Below, piece by piece: positions 20,496 through 33,236 of a DNA stretch of 64,000 nt. The notes under the pieces were generated by a model. The model saw nothing but the letters and a program-made list of their open reading frames with translations, searched no databases and was not told the DNA's origin. The DNA is from Patiria pectinifera (taxonomy: Eukaryota > Echinodermata > Asteroidea > Valvatida > Asterinidae), in the NCBI GenBank assembly GCA_029964075.1, contig CM057141.1, forward strand, positions 10,478,001-10,542,000, written 5' to 3'. Position numbers and translations under genes: made by a program. Every line of letters starts with the position of its first letter. The first letter of the stretch is position 1.

Positions 20496-23400
20496 ATGGA
20501 GGAATCCAGCCAACTGGTACCCGTGTTGGTAGAACCAACGAGCACGGTTGATCTGACAGAGATACCATCAAGGAGTCATCAAGCCACGCCCAGTCCAAGA
20601 GGGGGTGTAGACTCTTGTGCAATAATGTCAGAAGGTATTTGATTCTTGATTTTTTTTTTTTTTTTAATAAAAGTGCCTCAATGAATCTCAATGCTGTCTG
20701 AGAGCTTGTTACAAAATAATTAACCAACTTTACAGGGCCCAATTTCATAGCGCTGCTTAACAGCCGACTTTGTGCTTACCGAGCCTCAATCTATTTCATA
20801 GGGACCGTTAAGCAGTAAGCACAGCAAAAGCTTGCTTAACCCCAGAAGAAAACTTTGCTTAAATCAGTGACGTAACAATAGAAATGTCCATGCGCCCGCA
20901 ACCATTAGCATGAAATAGTGCTTAAGCAGTAGCATGATTTTCTGCCATAGTGAGCACAACTTTTCTGCTTACTGTTAAGCAGTGCTATGAAATTGAACCC
21001 TGAGCTTGGACTCCTACTAAGTGGGGCTGGGACCAGTAAGCCTGTTCTGTACAATGTATTTCAACTGCGTATGCGCACAATGGTATGGTCACGGGTCATT
21101 CAGGATAATCGAATGCTCATCAAAGGAGTGAGGAAGGTTACTGATAAATCACTCAAGGGGGTTAAAGGGAATAAACAACATTTGCAAATATCGAAAAATA
21201 AAACTACCAAGTTTTTACGAAATACCTTACTAGGATGTTGGTAAATGACAGTCTGAAGCATCCTGTAAAATTATGGCACCTGGTGTCGAGTCATTTTCAA
21301 GAAAATGGTATTTTTGTATACATTTCCAACGGTGGTCGGCCGACCACCGTTGGAAAGACCTAACTATTTTTCAACTACTGCTCCAAATTTACAATTTATT
21401 TTTCAGTCCAAATTTTGTTTGCTATTGGTTACATGTTCATGAACGGGTGCAGGCCAGCTAGACTGGTTCCCTTATCTTACAATTTTCCGACATCTATAAT
21501 TGATCCATTTAATCTTTAGTGGAGTCAGGGAACCAGACTACATAAACAATTGTGTTTTTCTTGGTTTTTCAAGCATTTTCGAACACAAAACTTCAAACAT
21601 GTCAGTTAAACAATATTTGATCTATTACACTAACCCCTCAAATAGTTCATTTCTGAAAATTACAGCAAAAGCCAATGATGTACATTCCCTTTAAACATCT
21701 ATAAGCACATGCTCTTAAACCTTTGGTATTTTTCTCTTGACAGGCACCAGATCATCCAGTCCAAGGGTTATGGAATCCAGATGCTTAAAGGTAACGTTCA
21801 ATCCCGAGACACAAAATGGGCCAGGCTGCATAAGTAAGAACACAGGCTCAGAGATGAGCAGTACATCTCCACATCGACACCACGCAAACACCCCACCCAG
21901 CAAAGATGACGTGTTGTCGGTCGTAATCGAGAAACTGACTGAGTTGGTAAACGACAGTGAAAGAATGCAGGGAGGGAGCACCCCATCTGTTTGTCATGAG
22001 TCAAAACGAATGGGTTCGCCAAAGAGGGGGGATCCACTCTACAAGTGTCCCAAGTGTCCTTGCCTTTTTGCCCTGAGTGCCAAACAGTTGCAGAGTAAGG
22101 CGGCTGTGCTGTGCGAATGCTGTGAGAATGCTGAGAAGTTGATGGAATGCAAGGGTAAGACAGTCAAAGGTCAGCTGACAGGGTTACCTACATTTACAAG
22201 CGCGGATGAGACAAAAGTCAACTGCGAACTCTGCAGTCATGTTGCTGTCAGCTACGTGGACCTGCTCTATCACCTGTTGTCTAAGCATAAAGATGCCAAA
22301 ATCTGCAAGTGCAAATTCTGTGACTTCTTCACCACTGTTGAGATGCGGATTCAGGAGCATGCCACTGTTCACCATGCACCGCGTGTGTACAGATGCAGCG
22401 TTTGCCCCTTTGTGGCAGACAAGGTTGTTGGACTCCGCCAGCACATGAAGAACCATGACATGCACCGGGAGCTTCTCCTGAAGTGCTCTGAGTGTGGTTT
22501 CTCGTGCCAGTGTGAAGATATCCTCCGCAACCACATGTGGGAGCATATTCCATCCATCTCCAAGACCAGCGCCAAAACGAGGAAATCAAATTCAACGGGA
22601 ATGATATCGACCTCAAATCTAGGGAGGAATTCAGATGAGATGTCACAACCAGTGCTTAGCCCTTCTTTGCCAACACAGACCACAGACATAGAACAGCCTT
22701 ACATTTTCAAGTGTTTACTTTGTGGTTACCTCTGCGACAGATTGGCCACACTCAAGGCCCATGCCTGGCGCCATGCTGGAGAGAAAGAATGCTCCTATCC
22801 AGTGGTGGATGATGATGAATATCTCAAGAGAAACTTTTCCAGTGCCCCCTCACAGACATCCCCTTCTGGTAAATCATACCCACTAGAAGCTAGCAGCAGC
22901 ATCAAAGCAACTGAGACAGCAAGAGAAAGCTCAGCCTACATGCATGATGGGGTCGGGGGCACAGATGACACCAATGAGAAGGAAGTCCTTGCGGAACATG
23001 AATCAAATATGTCTCACGAATGCTATTGTGGTCCGACACATTCATCAGATGAATCATCCAGCTGTCGTTGTGAAGGTATCAACATCCTTCCTTCCTCTGT
23101 GTCCCACATCAAGGAACTCCTCCTCCAAAAGAAACAGCAAAAACTCAGCCAGAAATCAAACAAAGCGAATGACGCAGGCAAGAAACCATTTGCAACAGAA
23201 CAATACCGTCAGCCAACTTCAGAGAAAGAAAACCAAAGTGAGTGTCCCTCAGCCCCTCGTCAGAATACCTCATCAAGCAAGACACGTGAATTTCAAGCTA
23301 GTGATGGCGTCAATACAGTGCGCTGTGGAAATCTTGCAGAAAATGGCAAGCCTGTACTGGAAAAGGGGTCCAAGAGCAATGAGCTTGAACCTCAAGTGTT

Positions 23401-25678
23401 GGTCATTGATCCAGTTGACCCACTGATGTTATTCCTGGACCTAGACGTGTCAATTCCTGAGCCTGCTGCTGTGGTAGAGGCTGTCACTGAGCAGAATTCA
23501 GCACTGCCTTATCAGGAACAGTTGGAAACCACTGACGATGTGTTCATCCCACCCTCTAACAGGACAAGGGAGTCAGTAGGGACTGCGGACAGGCCCGAGT
23601 CTTACACCAAAGTCTCTGCCGCTGATCTGAGCTCTGAGATTCTTCTTAGCTCCATGCCACTTTATGAGGAGGTGACTGAGGCTACTGCGCAGTATGCAGA
23701 GAATGATGGAAAATGTCCACAACAATGTGAAAGCGAGGTTCCACAACAGGGCTTTAAAGAAAATAGTACAAATCTAACAATTCCACAAGCTGCAAACACT
23801 TGGAGAAGAGATGATACCCCAAATTCTTGTGATGAGATTAAAGATGAAGAGAAGAACCTCGGTGTTACACCTGGACAAGTGGAATCTGTGCCTTCCTCTC
23901 TTGAGACTTCATCACCATCAGAATGTGGACACTTCTTCCATCAACCATATCAGGGTCAAGAATCTGTAAGCAGCTCTGTAAAACCGCAGGAAAATCCAAC
24001 AAAACATCTTATGAAATCAGGGTCTCGGTTGAAGCACATTGATATGGATCTCACTGAAACGGTTGTTGAACATGCAATTAAGCAAACTCCTCCAAGAAGT
24101 CAAAATCCAGCTAAGTCAACTTTGTGCGAGTCAGAGCAGATGTCATGCCAAGAATCTACCCAGGCAATCACATGCGAGACAGTTTCACAGTCAAAGTGGA
24201 AGGAAGGTTCAATTATTAATCCCGGAAGTTCAGACCATGGAAGTACGGATGGTAGCCTTCAAATTGCACAACAGTGTGAGAGGATCAAGGAAAAGCAATT
24301 GAACAACAACACAGAAATTGAACCTTTAATTGGCGGACAGAAACGGGGTGCAGACTTGACAGCCAGTGATATGCCTAAAGGGGCAAAGCGAATCTGTCAT
24401 CATGAGGAGAAATCAAATGCGGAGATGCCCCTTCCCATCATTAAGGAGGGCTTATGTACAGAGTCAACAACAGATGGGCAGGGAAGGCCAGTCAGTGACC
24501 CAGAAACAAAACTGGGGAGAAATGAGATGCCTTCAGACATAAGCTCTGATGAGGATAGCATTGTGAATTTCTTTATGAATGTTGTCAGTGGCTGTGACAA
24601 GCCATACCAGTGCAAGCTGTGCAGCAAGACATCTGAAACCTACAGCTCCTTAAAGCAGCATCTGAAGGTGCACTTGGTACACAACTCCTTCCGCTGTCCT
24701 CTTTGTAAGGAGTGCTTTGAGTCCTTGGACAACCTCAGGCTTCACATCTTGGAGCACTACAAGGAACTACACAGATGTTCAGAATGCTCAGCTTTCTTTC
24801 AAACGAAGAATGAGCTACATGTTCACAGGCAGTCACATTTATCTCCGAAGGTGCCCAAGTGTGAGGAATGTGGCATTACAATGTTGACTTGGGCAGACTA
24901 TGACAGTCACTGCGAAACTGTCCATGGCAATCTTGGGAAACCACCAGTCAGGTGTTCTCATTGTGGGGAAGGTTTCATCAACACCAACACGTTGCTGCTG
25001 CACACTCTCAGCTGTCCGGTGCGCAAGATACGGTCCTGCAAAGAGTGTGGCTTTACTTCTGAGTCAGCAGAGGGGGTCCAAGATCATGTCAAGGAGTGCC
25101 ACCACAAGCCCAAGTTCTACAAGTGCCACCTGTGTGACTACAAATCCAGTGCCAAGAATGGAATTAAGAACCACATGAAGTTTCATTCTAAAGATAGGCC
25201 ATACAAGTGCCAGCAGTGCAGCTTCACTGGTGCCTACCCTCAGAGTCTGCGATCCCACATGAGGATGCACATGCAGCCTGACTGGCGCCCCGACTGCTTG
25301 TCATCAGAGCTTCCTGAGCAGTACAAGTGCAAGCTCTGCTGCTACACCTGCAACTACCTTCCATCCCTCAAGTCTCATATGTGGAGGCATGCCAGTGATC
25401 CAAACTACAGTTACAAAGGCAATCAGAACATCATCACTGATACAGCAACAACATCAAACAGCAGCACTAGCACCACTGCAGGTGATACCTGTACAACCCC
25501 GCCAATAAGCACCCCGGCATTCCAAGGGCCAAATGAGAGGTCAGGGGTCATGCGTAACCTAGTGACCTTCTGTTGTCAAGATTGTGGCTTCCAGAGTACA
25601 GACAGAGCTCAGTTGGTAGAGCACCTGAAGACACACTTACCCTCAGAGATACTGGAATCGGAGAGGAAACAGAGCTAG
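20496..25678 (+). CDS. ZNF507: ZNF507-like multi-C2H2 zinc finger protein, two coding exons
   Basis: Exon 1 is 20428-20634 with ATG at 20496, and exon 2 is 21744-25678. The donor gaag/gtattt and acceptor gacag/gc join in phase 1 to give 1357 residues. The N-terminus MEESS agrees with human ZNF507 as I recall it and fixes the start. Shared landmarks: VIEKLTELV, then an N-terminal finger cluster (about 205-314), a lone finger with LKAHAWRHAGEKECSYP (about 370-394), a long acidic/Ser-rich linker, a C-terminal run of about eight fingers (about 999-1262) with LPSLKSHMWRHASD, and a last finger FCCQDCGFQST (about 1322-1343). ZNF507 family proteins are nuclear DNA-binding factors. The protein is longer than the human one (about 950 residues), mostly in the linker. 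No lesion is visible. The 34-bp palindrome and a MITE sit in its intron. Confidence 0.9.
20735..21001. mobile_element. 267-bp MITE with 28-bp terminal inverted repeats
   Basis: It starts agggcccaatttcatagc and ends with the near-complement gctatgaaattgaaccct. Further inward, gctgcttaac and gttaagcag continue the pairing. It lies in the ZNF507 intron. No coding capacity and no clear target duplication. Confidence 0.85.
21323..21356. repeat. Perfect 34-bp palindrome, no spacer
   Basis: The left half tttccaacggtggtcgg is followed immediately by its exact reverse complement ccgaccaccgttggaaa. It lies in the ZNF507 intron about 390 bp before exon 2. Confidence 0.95.
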
Positions 25679-26514
25679 GAGGTGGCCAAATAGAAAATGA
25701 GAAAAGGACCGAAGAGGGCTCCAGGTATAGTCAAAGAAAAATTCCACTGCCAAAATAAGTCCAAAAAAAGGGTCAGTTTGCATGTCGCTATAGACCTGCG
25801 CTTCGGCAAAAAGAAAAGGTTTTTTTCAATAAGAAACAATGCCCAAATGCTACCAAAATTTGCAGGATTGGCTGGAATCCTCCTGCAGCGCAATTTACAC
25901 ATCTTTATTGAACAGTTAATAAGCTCGTGTGGCCTCTCCAGGCCCCCATATATTCTGTAGTAAATGTTAATTGGATACCATTGTCTGACGGTATCATCAG
26001 GTTTGCATTTTAGGTCTGGGAACCAGACAGGAAGAAAGTTGGTCTTACGATGTACATCTCAAAGTTGTAAACGCTTCGTACCTGTGAGGCTGCCCTCAGG
26101 TCGACATTGCGACGACACAGAACAGTCGATGACTGAATTTTTAGGATCAATCTGGGCAGTGCATATTTCACCTGCAGTGTAACAGCAAAGGTGCAATAGA
26201 ATTCACATTTTCATGAGGTGAAACATTTTACATCGAGCAATGCGAATTATTTCAACCTTTAACCTCGTGGGAATATTTTTTCCATTGCATTCTGGAGCTG
26301 ACCACTTTTTTGCCTCATATTTATTTCATTTGGAGTGCTATTTATTACAACTCCTGACAGGCCCATTGTCATTTTCTTGGTCTCATGAAATGAAGAGTTG
26401 ACAAGAGACAAGATCACAATTACCTCTTTCAGAAATTTACTTCACAATTTCTAGAAACCTACTGTATTTCATACCAGTAGAAATTGTTGATACATGCATT
26501 ATGCCCCCCATCTT

Positions 26515-26665
26515 CTATTTACCCTAACTCTTTACTGTCTTGTACTAAGTACTGGACCAAGTCCACCAAAATCCATAATTCACACTGCTTCCAATGCATG
26601 CTTTGCTTTAGGTCTCCAGGCCCAAGTCCATTGATGATACTCCATCAATATTTAGTCAAACAAGG
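26515..26665. repeat. Dispersed repeat, inverted copy at 57820-57970
   Basis: Phrases ctgtcttgtactaagtactg, ggaccaagtccaccaa, cttccaatgcatgctttgct and caggcccaagtcca occur in reverse-complement order in TONSL intron 10 near 57820-57970. Confidence 0.8.
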
Positions 26666-29600
26666 CCTGCAGCCCCAAAAACCACCGAAAATCTTTTTTT
26701 TTTTTTGGGGAAGGTGGGTGGGGGTGATGTAGTTTGGGAGGTAAGGGTTAATAATAACATAGAGTTAAATATTAAGTGGCTTATTCAGGCATCTTTTTTG
26801 TGGTGGGGGGGGGGGAGGGGGAAGAAAGTGAAAGAAAACAAAAACAATATGTCACCGCACCATTTTTGGAGCCAACCCCGGACCAGAAACCGGAGACTTT
26901 TTGTGGCCCAAGCAAGATGATGTAACTTGCAGGGATAACTTCTGTATTATGGAGAAGTACCGGTAGGGTTTGAAGGAGGACAGTTTCCTCATACATGTAC
27001 ATTGTAGTTCAAACAGCGTCAAAGGTGATTGGGACTGTGTGAATACAAAACCACAGTTTAAAAAAAGGGTTCAGAAAAGGGTGGATTGTTTATTCCTGCA
27101 CCCATCCTTGTAAGTGCAGATGCAAATATTGTATATAATAAAATATGTTTTAAAATGCATGTAATGTAACTGTTTTCTACGTCTGTTGACGTATATTTTC
27201 CTGATAAATTTATCATTTTTGCAGGGTTGAATTTTGGTTCCATTTCTTCTGCATGCTGTAGCATACATGTACATGTATATGCAATTTATGCCAGAGATAT
27301 GGTGCATACTAGTTATGTACAAACTAAGTTAAATAAATGTACAGTGTTCTTGTGTGTGTGTGTGGTCACAGTTGTTAAAAAAAAAAGTGCATTTTTTTTA
27401 TCTTAGGCAATTTTAGCTGCTTGTAATTTGCTCCATTTTTTTCCTACTTGTTTGAGGGTCTCTGCACCATTTGCTGTAACTGTATTCAAAACTTGTTTTG
27501 TGTGTGTGTGTGTGTGTTTTGGCCATTTCAGAGAATTTTTTGATTTAGTTTCCTTTTCACAGTTCCGGTCAGGTTTCCTGTTCATATTGTACATATAAGT
27601 ATATGTAGATTACAAAAGCAACTTTGCGAAAAGAAAGTGTATATTAATTGAACTTGTGCCAAATGTAATGAATAGGTTGGATAGGTTTAGCTCCAGATGT
27701 TGGGGCTGTGTTAGTCATGTTGAATCAAGTGTGCTCCTGAGTGTTCCAAAAGAGATAAGACTCATGGGTAAGAAATGAGTATATGCACCATTTAAAAAAA
27801 CCAAGTTCAGCTCTAAAGCACAATGTTTGTTTCCAATGGAGATTTGACATTGTGAATAGGTTCATGTCGCAAAACGTTTCCAGTTTTAATTTGACAACTG
27901 TTACTGCACTATCGAGTTGGATAGTGTAGTAAGTTTAGTTCCAGTTTAAAGAGTGGCAGCCATTTTGCACTTGCAGAACACCAACAATAATAAATACTGC
28001 CCCAAAAAAGACGTCATCATAAGACGATCAGATTCAAAATTATGACCCCTCCAATGAGTGTGGACTTTTTTTCTCTTTTTTTTTTGGCGTTTAGATTAGT
28101 ATCATGAATGGCATGTACTAATGCACCCACACAGTGTTAAAACTGCCTTGCGCATGTTTATTTTCAAATCTAAAACTCCAAAGACTTAGGAGAGTTTTTG
28201 TTGATGAACAAGCTGTGTTTTAGTTATTTCGGTGCATACTTGGACCCAAAGTCAAGACTTTTTGTTTTTGCTTTTATTGTTTGTTGGTTTTGTGGGGTTT
28301 TTTTCATCATTCAGGGTTGTAAAAATGTCACAGATTCTGGTCTTGTTTCTGTCAAATATTCCTTTAAGTGTGTAAATAAAAGTTAAGTTTAACTTGTAAT
28401 TGTACCAGACAGGTCTGGTGTCGGCTAAACACATAACCTGTGGTGTCAGTGTGTAGCATAAAGTTGCCGAATGCCCACATCATTGGACGATGTAATGATG
28501 GTATCTCCTCATAAAAAGTCTACGTTGTGACTGTTTTTATGCTAAAGACATTAATCATAAAACAATGTAATGGAAAAGTTGTGCCTTGAAAGAAGGCTAT
28601 AGAGAAAGTTTATGACGCCTCAACAGAAATCGAAAATATTTTCAAGTTACTATTTCTTCCAGGGTCATGGGTATATATCACTTGGTATGCCTTATTTGTG
28701 AATTAGACAAACTGAAGATTTTTCAGACTTATATTTGGCAGCCTTTTCCACACATGATGCGTGGCATTTCCCTAAGAAGATTAAGTTAATGCATTTGTTA
28801 AAGTTGTTAAGTAAGGACAAACTTAAGTCGCTTAGTTGAGGAAGAATTCTTTGTCTTGAGTAAAGGAAATTAGTGGCTTGGTCCTCGCGTGACTGGTCCA
28901 GCCATTACTTAACTGATTGGTCTGCTTTTAGCCACCGCTTTTAGATCATTTAACATGCTGCAGTGTTTACCGCATATTTGTTTAAGTGTGCTACTTGTAT
29001 GCAAATGCCAGTGTACAGTTAGTAATTATTTCATTAATTATATTTATTCCATGATTTAATATTTATTTATTGAATATCATATGTATATCATCTTAGTTAA
29101 ATAGTTCACCCATTTATTTAAGTTTGTGTGTTTTTATCCACTTCAATGGGGCTTACCTTTGTAGATGGCGTGACTTGTGCAAATTAAATTCAGTCTAACA
29201 TTTGGTGCACATTTTGTCTTTGAAATTTTCCCACACATCCTTTGAATTCACTAAAAGAAATGGGCAGTAGTATCAAAATTTGTAATCAAACTTCAAATCT
29301 GCTGGCTAGACGGTACCTTTTCTCTTGCTTTGTGTTGAAAACAGTAGTTTACTGTGCTGGTTTTCCTGAATTTCCGAGTGTGATTATTTACTGCGAATGT
29401 TGTAGGAATTAGTCGGTATATAGAAGTGTAGTCTCTACTACATTCATATAGTTTAGATACACTAACCCAAACAACATTCATATAGTTTAGATACACTAAC
29501 CCAAACTGTAAACAAATATAAGTTGCTGCAATTGTGTTTGTCGCAGTGCATTTTTAAAATTTTGCCAAATTGGCTAAGTCTGCCGAACCAGTCTGACAAA

Positions 29601-30600
29601 TTCCATGGATGCAATTATGAAATGTGTAATTTTGTATTGTGAAGGGCATTCGAATTTATATTATTTTTACCTGCAAATTTTACAAATGATTCATTGTATT
29701 TGCAACACCACACCCATAGATACATCTCTTGGGCAAGAACTTTATCCCATTGCCAAAAAAGTACTGTTTCATGTGCCAGAAAGCTCTACAGGGCGTCTCC
29801 CCTAAAAAAGGTGACAAAAAAATAAAGGGGTAATAAATTATGTAAAAGTTATGAGCTTGAACACTGCCAAAGTGGCTCACTCTCTCTCTTAAAGGGTTTT
29901 ATGAATAGATTTCCATTGATGACTTATATGCATCTCTGCAGTCACGGATGACCGAGCACCATTTATTTCAACAGATGCCAAAATTCTTCTTTTTTTTTGA
30001 GGTTTGCTGCATCACCGGTGAATAACAAAAGGATTTGTTAATGACTTTTAACTAAAAAAGAAGTACATTTGATCTGGGTAATGTTTTTCAATAAAATCTT
30101 TCTAAGGCTGTGCAAATTTGTGTTGTGTTTGCTATACGGTGCTGTTTAGAAACCATCACTTGTTCATATGCCGTGCGATATTAATCTGTCTCTTGGTCAT
30201 GTCACATGATCTTGGACATAAAAACTACTGTGCGGGTCAGTGCAGGGCAGATAGAGTTTGTGTACCAAAAATATCAAAAATCTCTTTTTTTTAAATTTTT
30301 ATTGTATTCATGTACTTTATAAAGTTTATAGAATTGGTAGCTCAGGGTAAAAATATGAAATTATTTTTTAAGAATTTCTTTCTTTCTTTGAATCATGGGT
30401 TAATTTCAAAGAAACCAATTAAATTGTCTCGTGTTTTAGCTTGGTACTTGGCCATCTTCTTAAAATACTTTTATTTTCTGTAGTGTTTGAACAGCAAATG
30501 TGATTGGCATCTTGTGGTAAGAGCCGCTTGTCTTTTTGGTGCTTGTTTAGTCTAGAAATTGTATTGCTTGTATTCATCTTATAAAAGTTTGTGTGGTTGA

Positions 30601-30955
30601 GATTTGAGGAGTAGACTTTGCTTATCGTTTCGGTTTGCGGTAACACCATGTGGTAATAACTACTGCTTAGAAGATATTAGTTCTGAAAAGAACTTGTCCT
30701 GCTTATTATCAACTTTGCTAAGTAGTTTTTTTGTTCTAGAGCAGGCTAGTCGAAACGTTGAGACCAAAGACAAGTTCGTTTAGAACTTACAGCAGGACTG
30801 TTCTTATCAGAACAAAAAAACTACATAGCAAAGTTGATAATAAGCAGGACAAGTTCTTTTCAGAACTAATATCTTCTAAGCAGTAGTTATTACCACATGG
30901 TGTTACCGCAAACCGAAACGATACCGATACCCCACCATGCAAAGCCTCAAATCTT
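30601..30955. mobile_element. Foldback element, ~140-bp arms
   Basis: The left arm 30601-30736 (gatttgagg ... gcggtaacaccatgtggtaa ... ttgttct) is matched almost perfectly by the inverted right arm 30809-30955. The spacer is 72 nt. The right arm has a short extra segment (ataccgataccccac). No coding potential, so it is a MITE or foldback. Confidence 0.9.
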
Positions 30956-32437
30956 ATATAGACTTTGCTTATTTAACATTGCCTGTATTTAGAAGAAGAG
31001 TCTAGAATGAAAGCGTTCTTTTGTGGTGGGAATACCTTACGTGTTTCCAGTGTTAAAGTTAAGTCCATCGCAAAATGTCATGAATAATTCACAATAACGA
31101 GGGGTAAACAGTAAAAAGGAATGCTTTATAAAAATTACCACTTGGGCTTGAACTAGATAACTTGCGATTGATTTGTGATAACTACAACACTGTGGATTTC
31201 CACAGATATGAAACGATTAGTATTTGTATACTTGCTAGAAAGGAAATCAGATTTGTTAATTGTCTGTAGTGGGTTTCCCTCACACATCTGGAAAAAAAAT
31301 TAGCAGTGAAATGCTTTTGGTAAGTGTAAAAAAGGAAAGCAAATAATTGTATAGCTTTGGGAATTGTTTCATTTCAGTAGTCACCCCTTTACAAACATGC
31401 AGTTTCTGTCTGATTCAAAGTATAAGTATACTTTTAATTCAAAAATTCAAATCTAAATCTTGATGTAAACTCCACACAATTCAAAGTCTTGCAACTTTTA
31501 TGAACAATAATTGACAAATTTCTTGCTGTGAGATTGAAATGTCATAATACCCATTTGTTTTGTGACTGTCATCCTTGTAAGTACAACTTTGCTGCTGTAC
31601 AAAAATATAAATATTACATTTACTTAATAAATAAATAAATAAATAAATATAACAGTGTCTTGAATACTAGTTTAATTTGTTAAAAATATTGCTTCACAAA
31701 AACACATTTAGATGAACAGATGGTGTTTTTCCAAACTAACTGGCAAAATTAGAAGTGCTATACAGTCAGTGGTATGTATCTAAGGTTTTTGAAACCAATT
31801 TCAAATTTGCTAAAGCCTGGATCAAACATTCTGTGAACTTTTGATCAAAACCGTAATTGACATCCATTATAATTTTAGCCTCTTTGAGCAATGCATCACG
31901 ATAGTTTGGTGCACCTTTCAAACTAATACAATGTTTAAACTTCTTCCGAATTTATATTTTCATTAATATGAAATTTGTGGACATCACTCTGATCTCCTCT
32001 GATAACAAAAACTGCTCATCGTAGCTTTTCTGTTTAAAAAGAAGAAAGGTATCTTCAGTCACGGTAGTCCATCTCTCATGTAATTACAAACAGATATTTG
32101 TAAACAAAAGTCATATAATAATTGTTGCATGTTGTAGTTTTTCCTGAATTGTAGAAATGTTTCTAATCTGAGTGGCTTAAACATTCAAGTTTTGTGTGAT
32201 TGAAAATGGAAAGTTAATACCTCACAATAAAAAATATGGAATTGCATGCAGTTTGAAAAGAGTAGTGTGGTTTGTTGTGCCTTATTTATTAATACTTTGA
32301 TATCAGTTGTTTTAAAAAGCCTTTGATTTGACAGTTGAATTACAACTTCTGACACTTGCTCGCCCCTCGCTATTTTGAGTTTCACACTTGCACCCCAAAT
32401 TTTCTTTTTTTGAATTCTAGTTTTCCAACTATAAAAT

Positions 32438-33236
32438 TTATGGAAGTGTAGATAGGACATGGTTAAAAATAAATCTAATTCGTACGTACGAATTACTAAA
32501 CCGTGAGTACAAATTACTAATTCGTATGTACGAATTACTCATTCGTACGTACGAATTACTAAATCGTACGTACGAATTACTAAATCGTACGTACGAATTA
32601 CTAAACCGTACGTACGAATTACTAATTCGTACGTACGAATTACTAAATCGTACGTACGAAATAATAAATCATTCGTACGTACGGTTTGGTAATTCGTACG
32701 TACGGTTTAGTAATTCCAGTGCCGTAGCCAGGAATTTTCCATGGGGGCTGCCGCCAGGGGGCCTGGAACATTTCAGGTGGGGGCGTCATGTAGATTAATG
32801 ATAATTTTTTAGAAACTAAAAATCTCAGTCGGGGGAGGGGGCGACTTGGGGGCGACAAGGTTTCATTGTGGGGCTGTCGCAGTGGCGTGGCCACGGGGGA
32901 GGGGCGGGGGGGGGACAGCCCCCATGAAACCTTTTCGGCCACCAGGCGCCCCCACTGAGATGTTTAGTTTCTAAAAAAATGATCATTGATCTACAAGACA
33001 CCCCCCTCCCCCATGAAAAGTCCCAGCCCCCCAGCGCCGCCCCCACCCCGAAAAATTCCTGGCTACGCCACTGCCCCCACGCCCCACCTCCAGTGGCTAC
33101 GCCACCGAGTAATTAGTACGTACGAATTAGTTATTCGTACGCACGAATTAGTATTTCGTACGTACGGTTTAGTAATTCGTACGTGCGAATTAGTTTTATT
33201 TTAAACCATGTCCTATGTCCTATCTACACTTCCATA
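32438..33236. mobile_element. Nested foldback with 21-bp repeat arrays (element 1)
   Basis: The outer inverted ends are tggaagtgtagataggacat at about 32441 and its complement atgtcctatctacacttcca at about 33216-33235. Inside are arrays of a 21-bp unit (acgaattactaaatcgtacgt) at 32478-32715 and, inverted, 33110-33192. The core 32716-33109 is itself an inverted structure carrying gtagccaggaatttt and its complement aaaaattcctggctac, with C- and G-rich middles. The layout resembles foldback transposons such as Drosophila FB and sea-urchin TU, whose inverted repeats are built of short tandem units. Confidence 0.85.

Larger units (their letters stand above)
25679..32437 (+). other. Probable ZNF507 3' UTR and intergenic DNA
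   Basis: AT-rich, with no supported coding exon. Poly(A)-signal-like AATAAA occurs at several points (about 27333, 28373, 29820, 30087, and a run at 31626-31648), so the UTR end cannot be fixed. It also holds TG microsatellites (about 27350-27363 and 27500-27517), a segment at 26515-26665 that recurs inverted at about 57820-57970, and the foldback at 30601-30955. A Pumilio-type motif tgtaaata is at about 28371. Confidence 0.5.

Noticed and set aside
32526-32798. Open frame with repeated TYELLNR peptide
   Set aside because: It is the 21-bp repeat array of a foldback element read in one frame. No start context or family; similar frames appear in the sister element at 41.4 kb.
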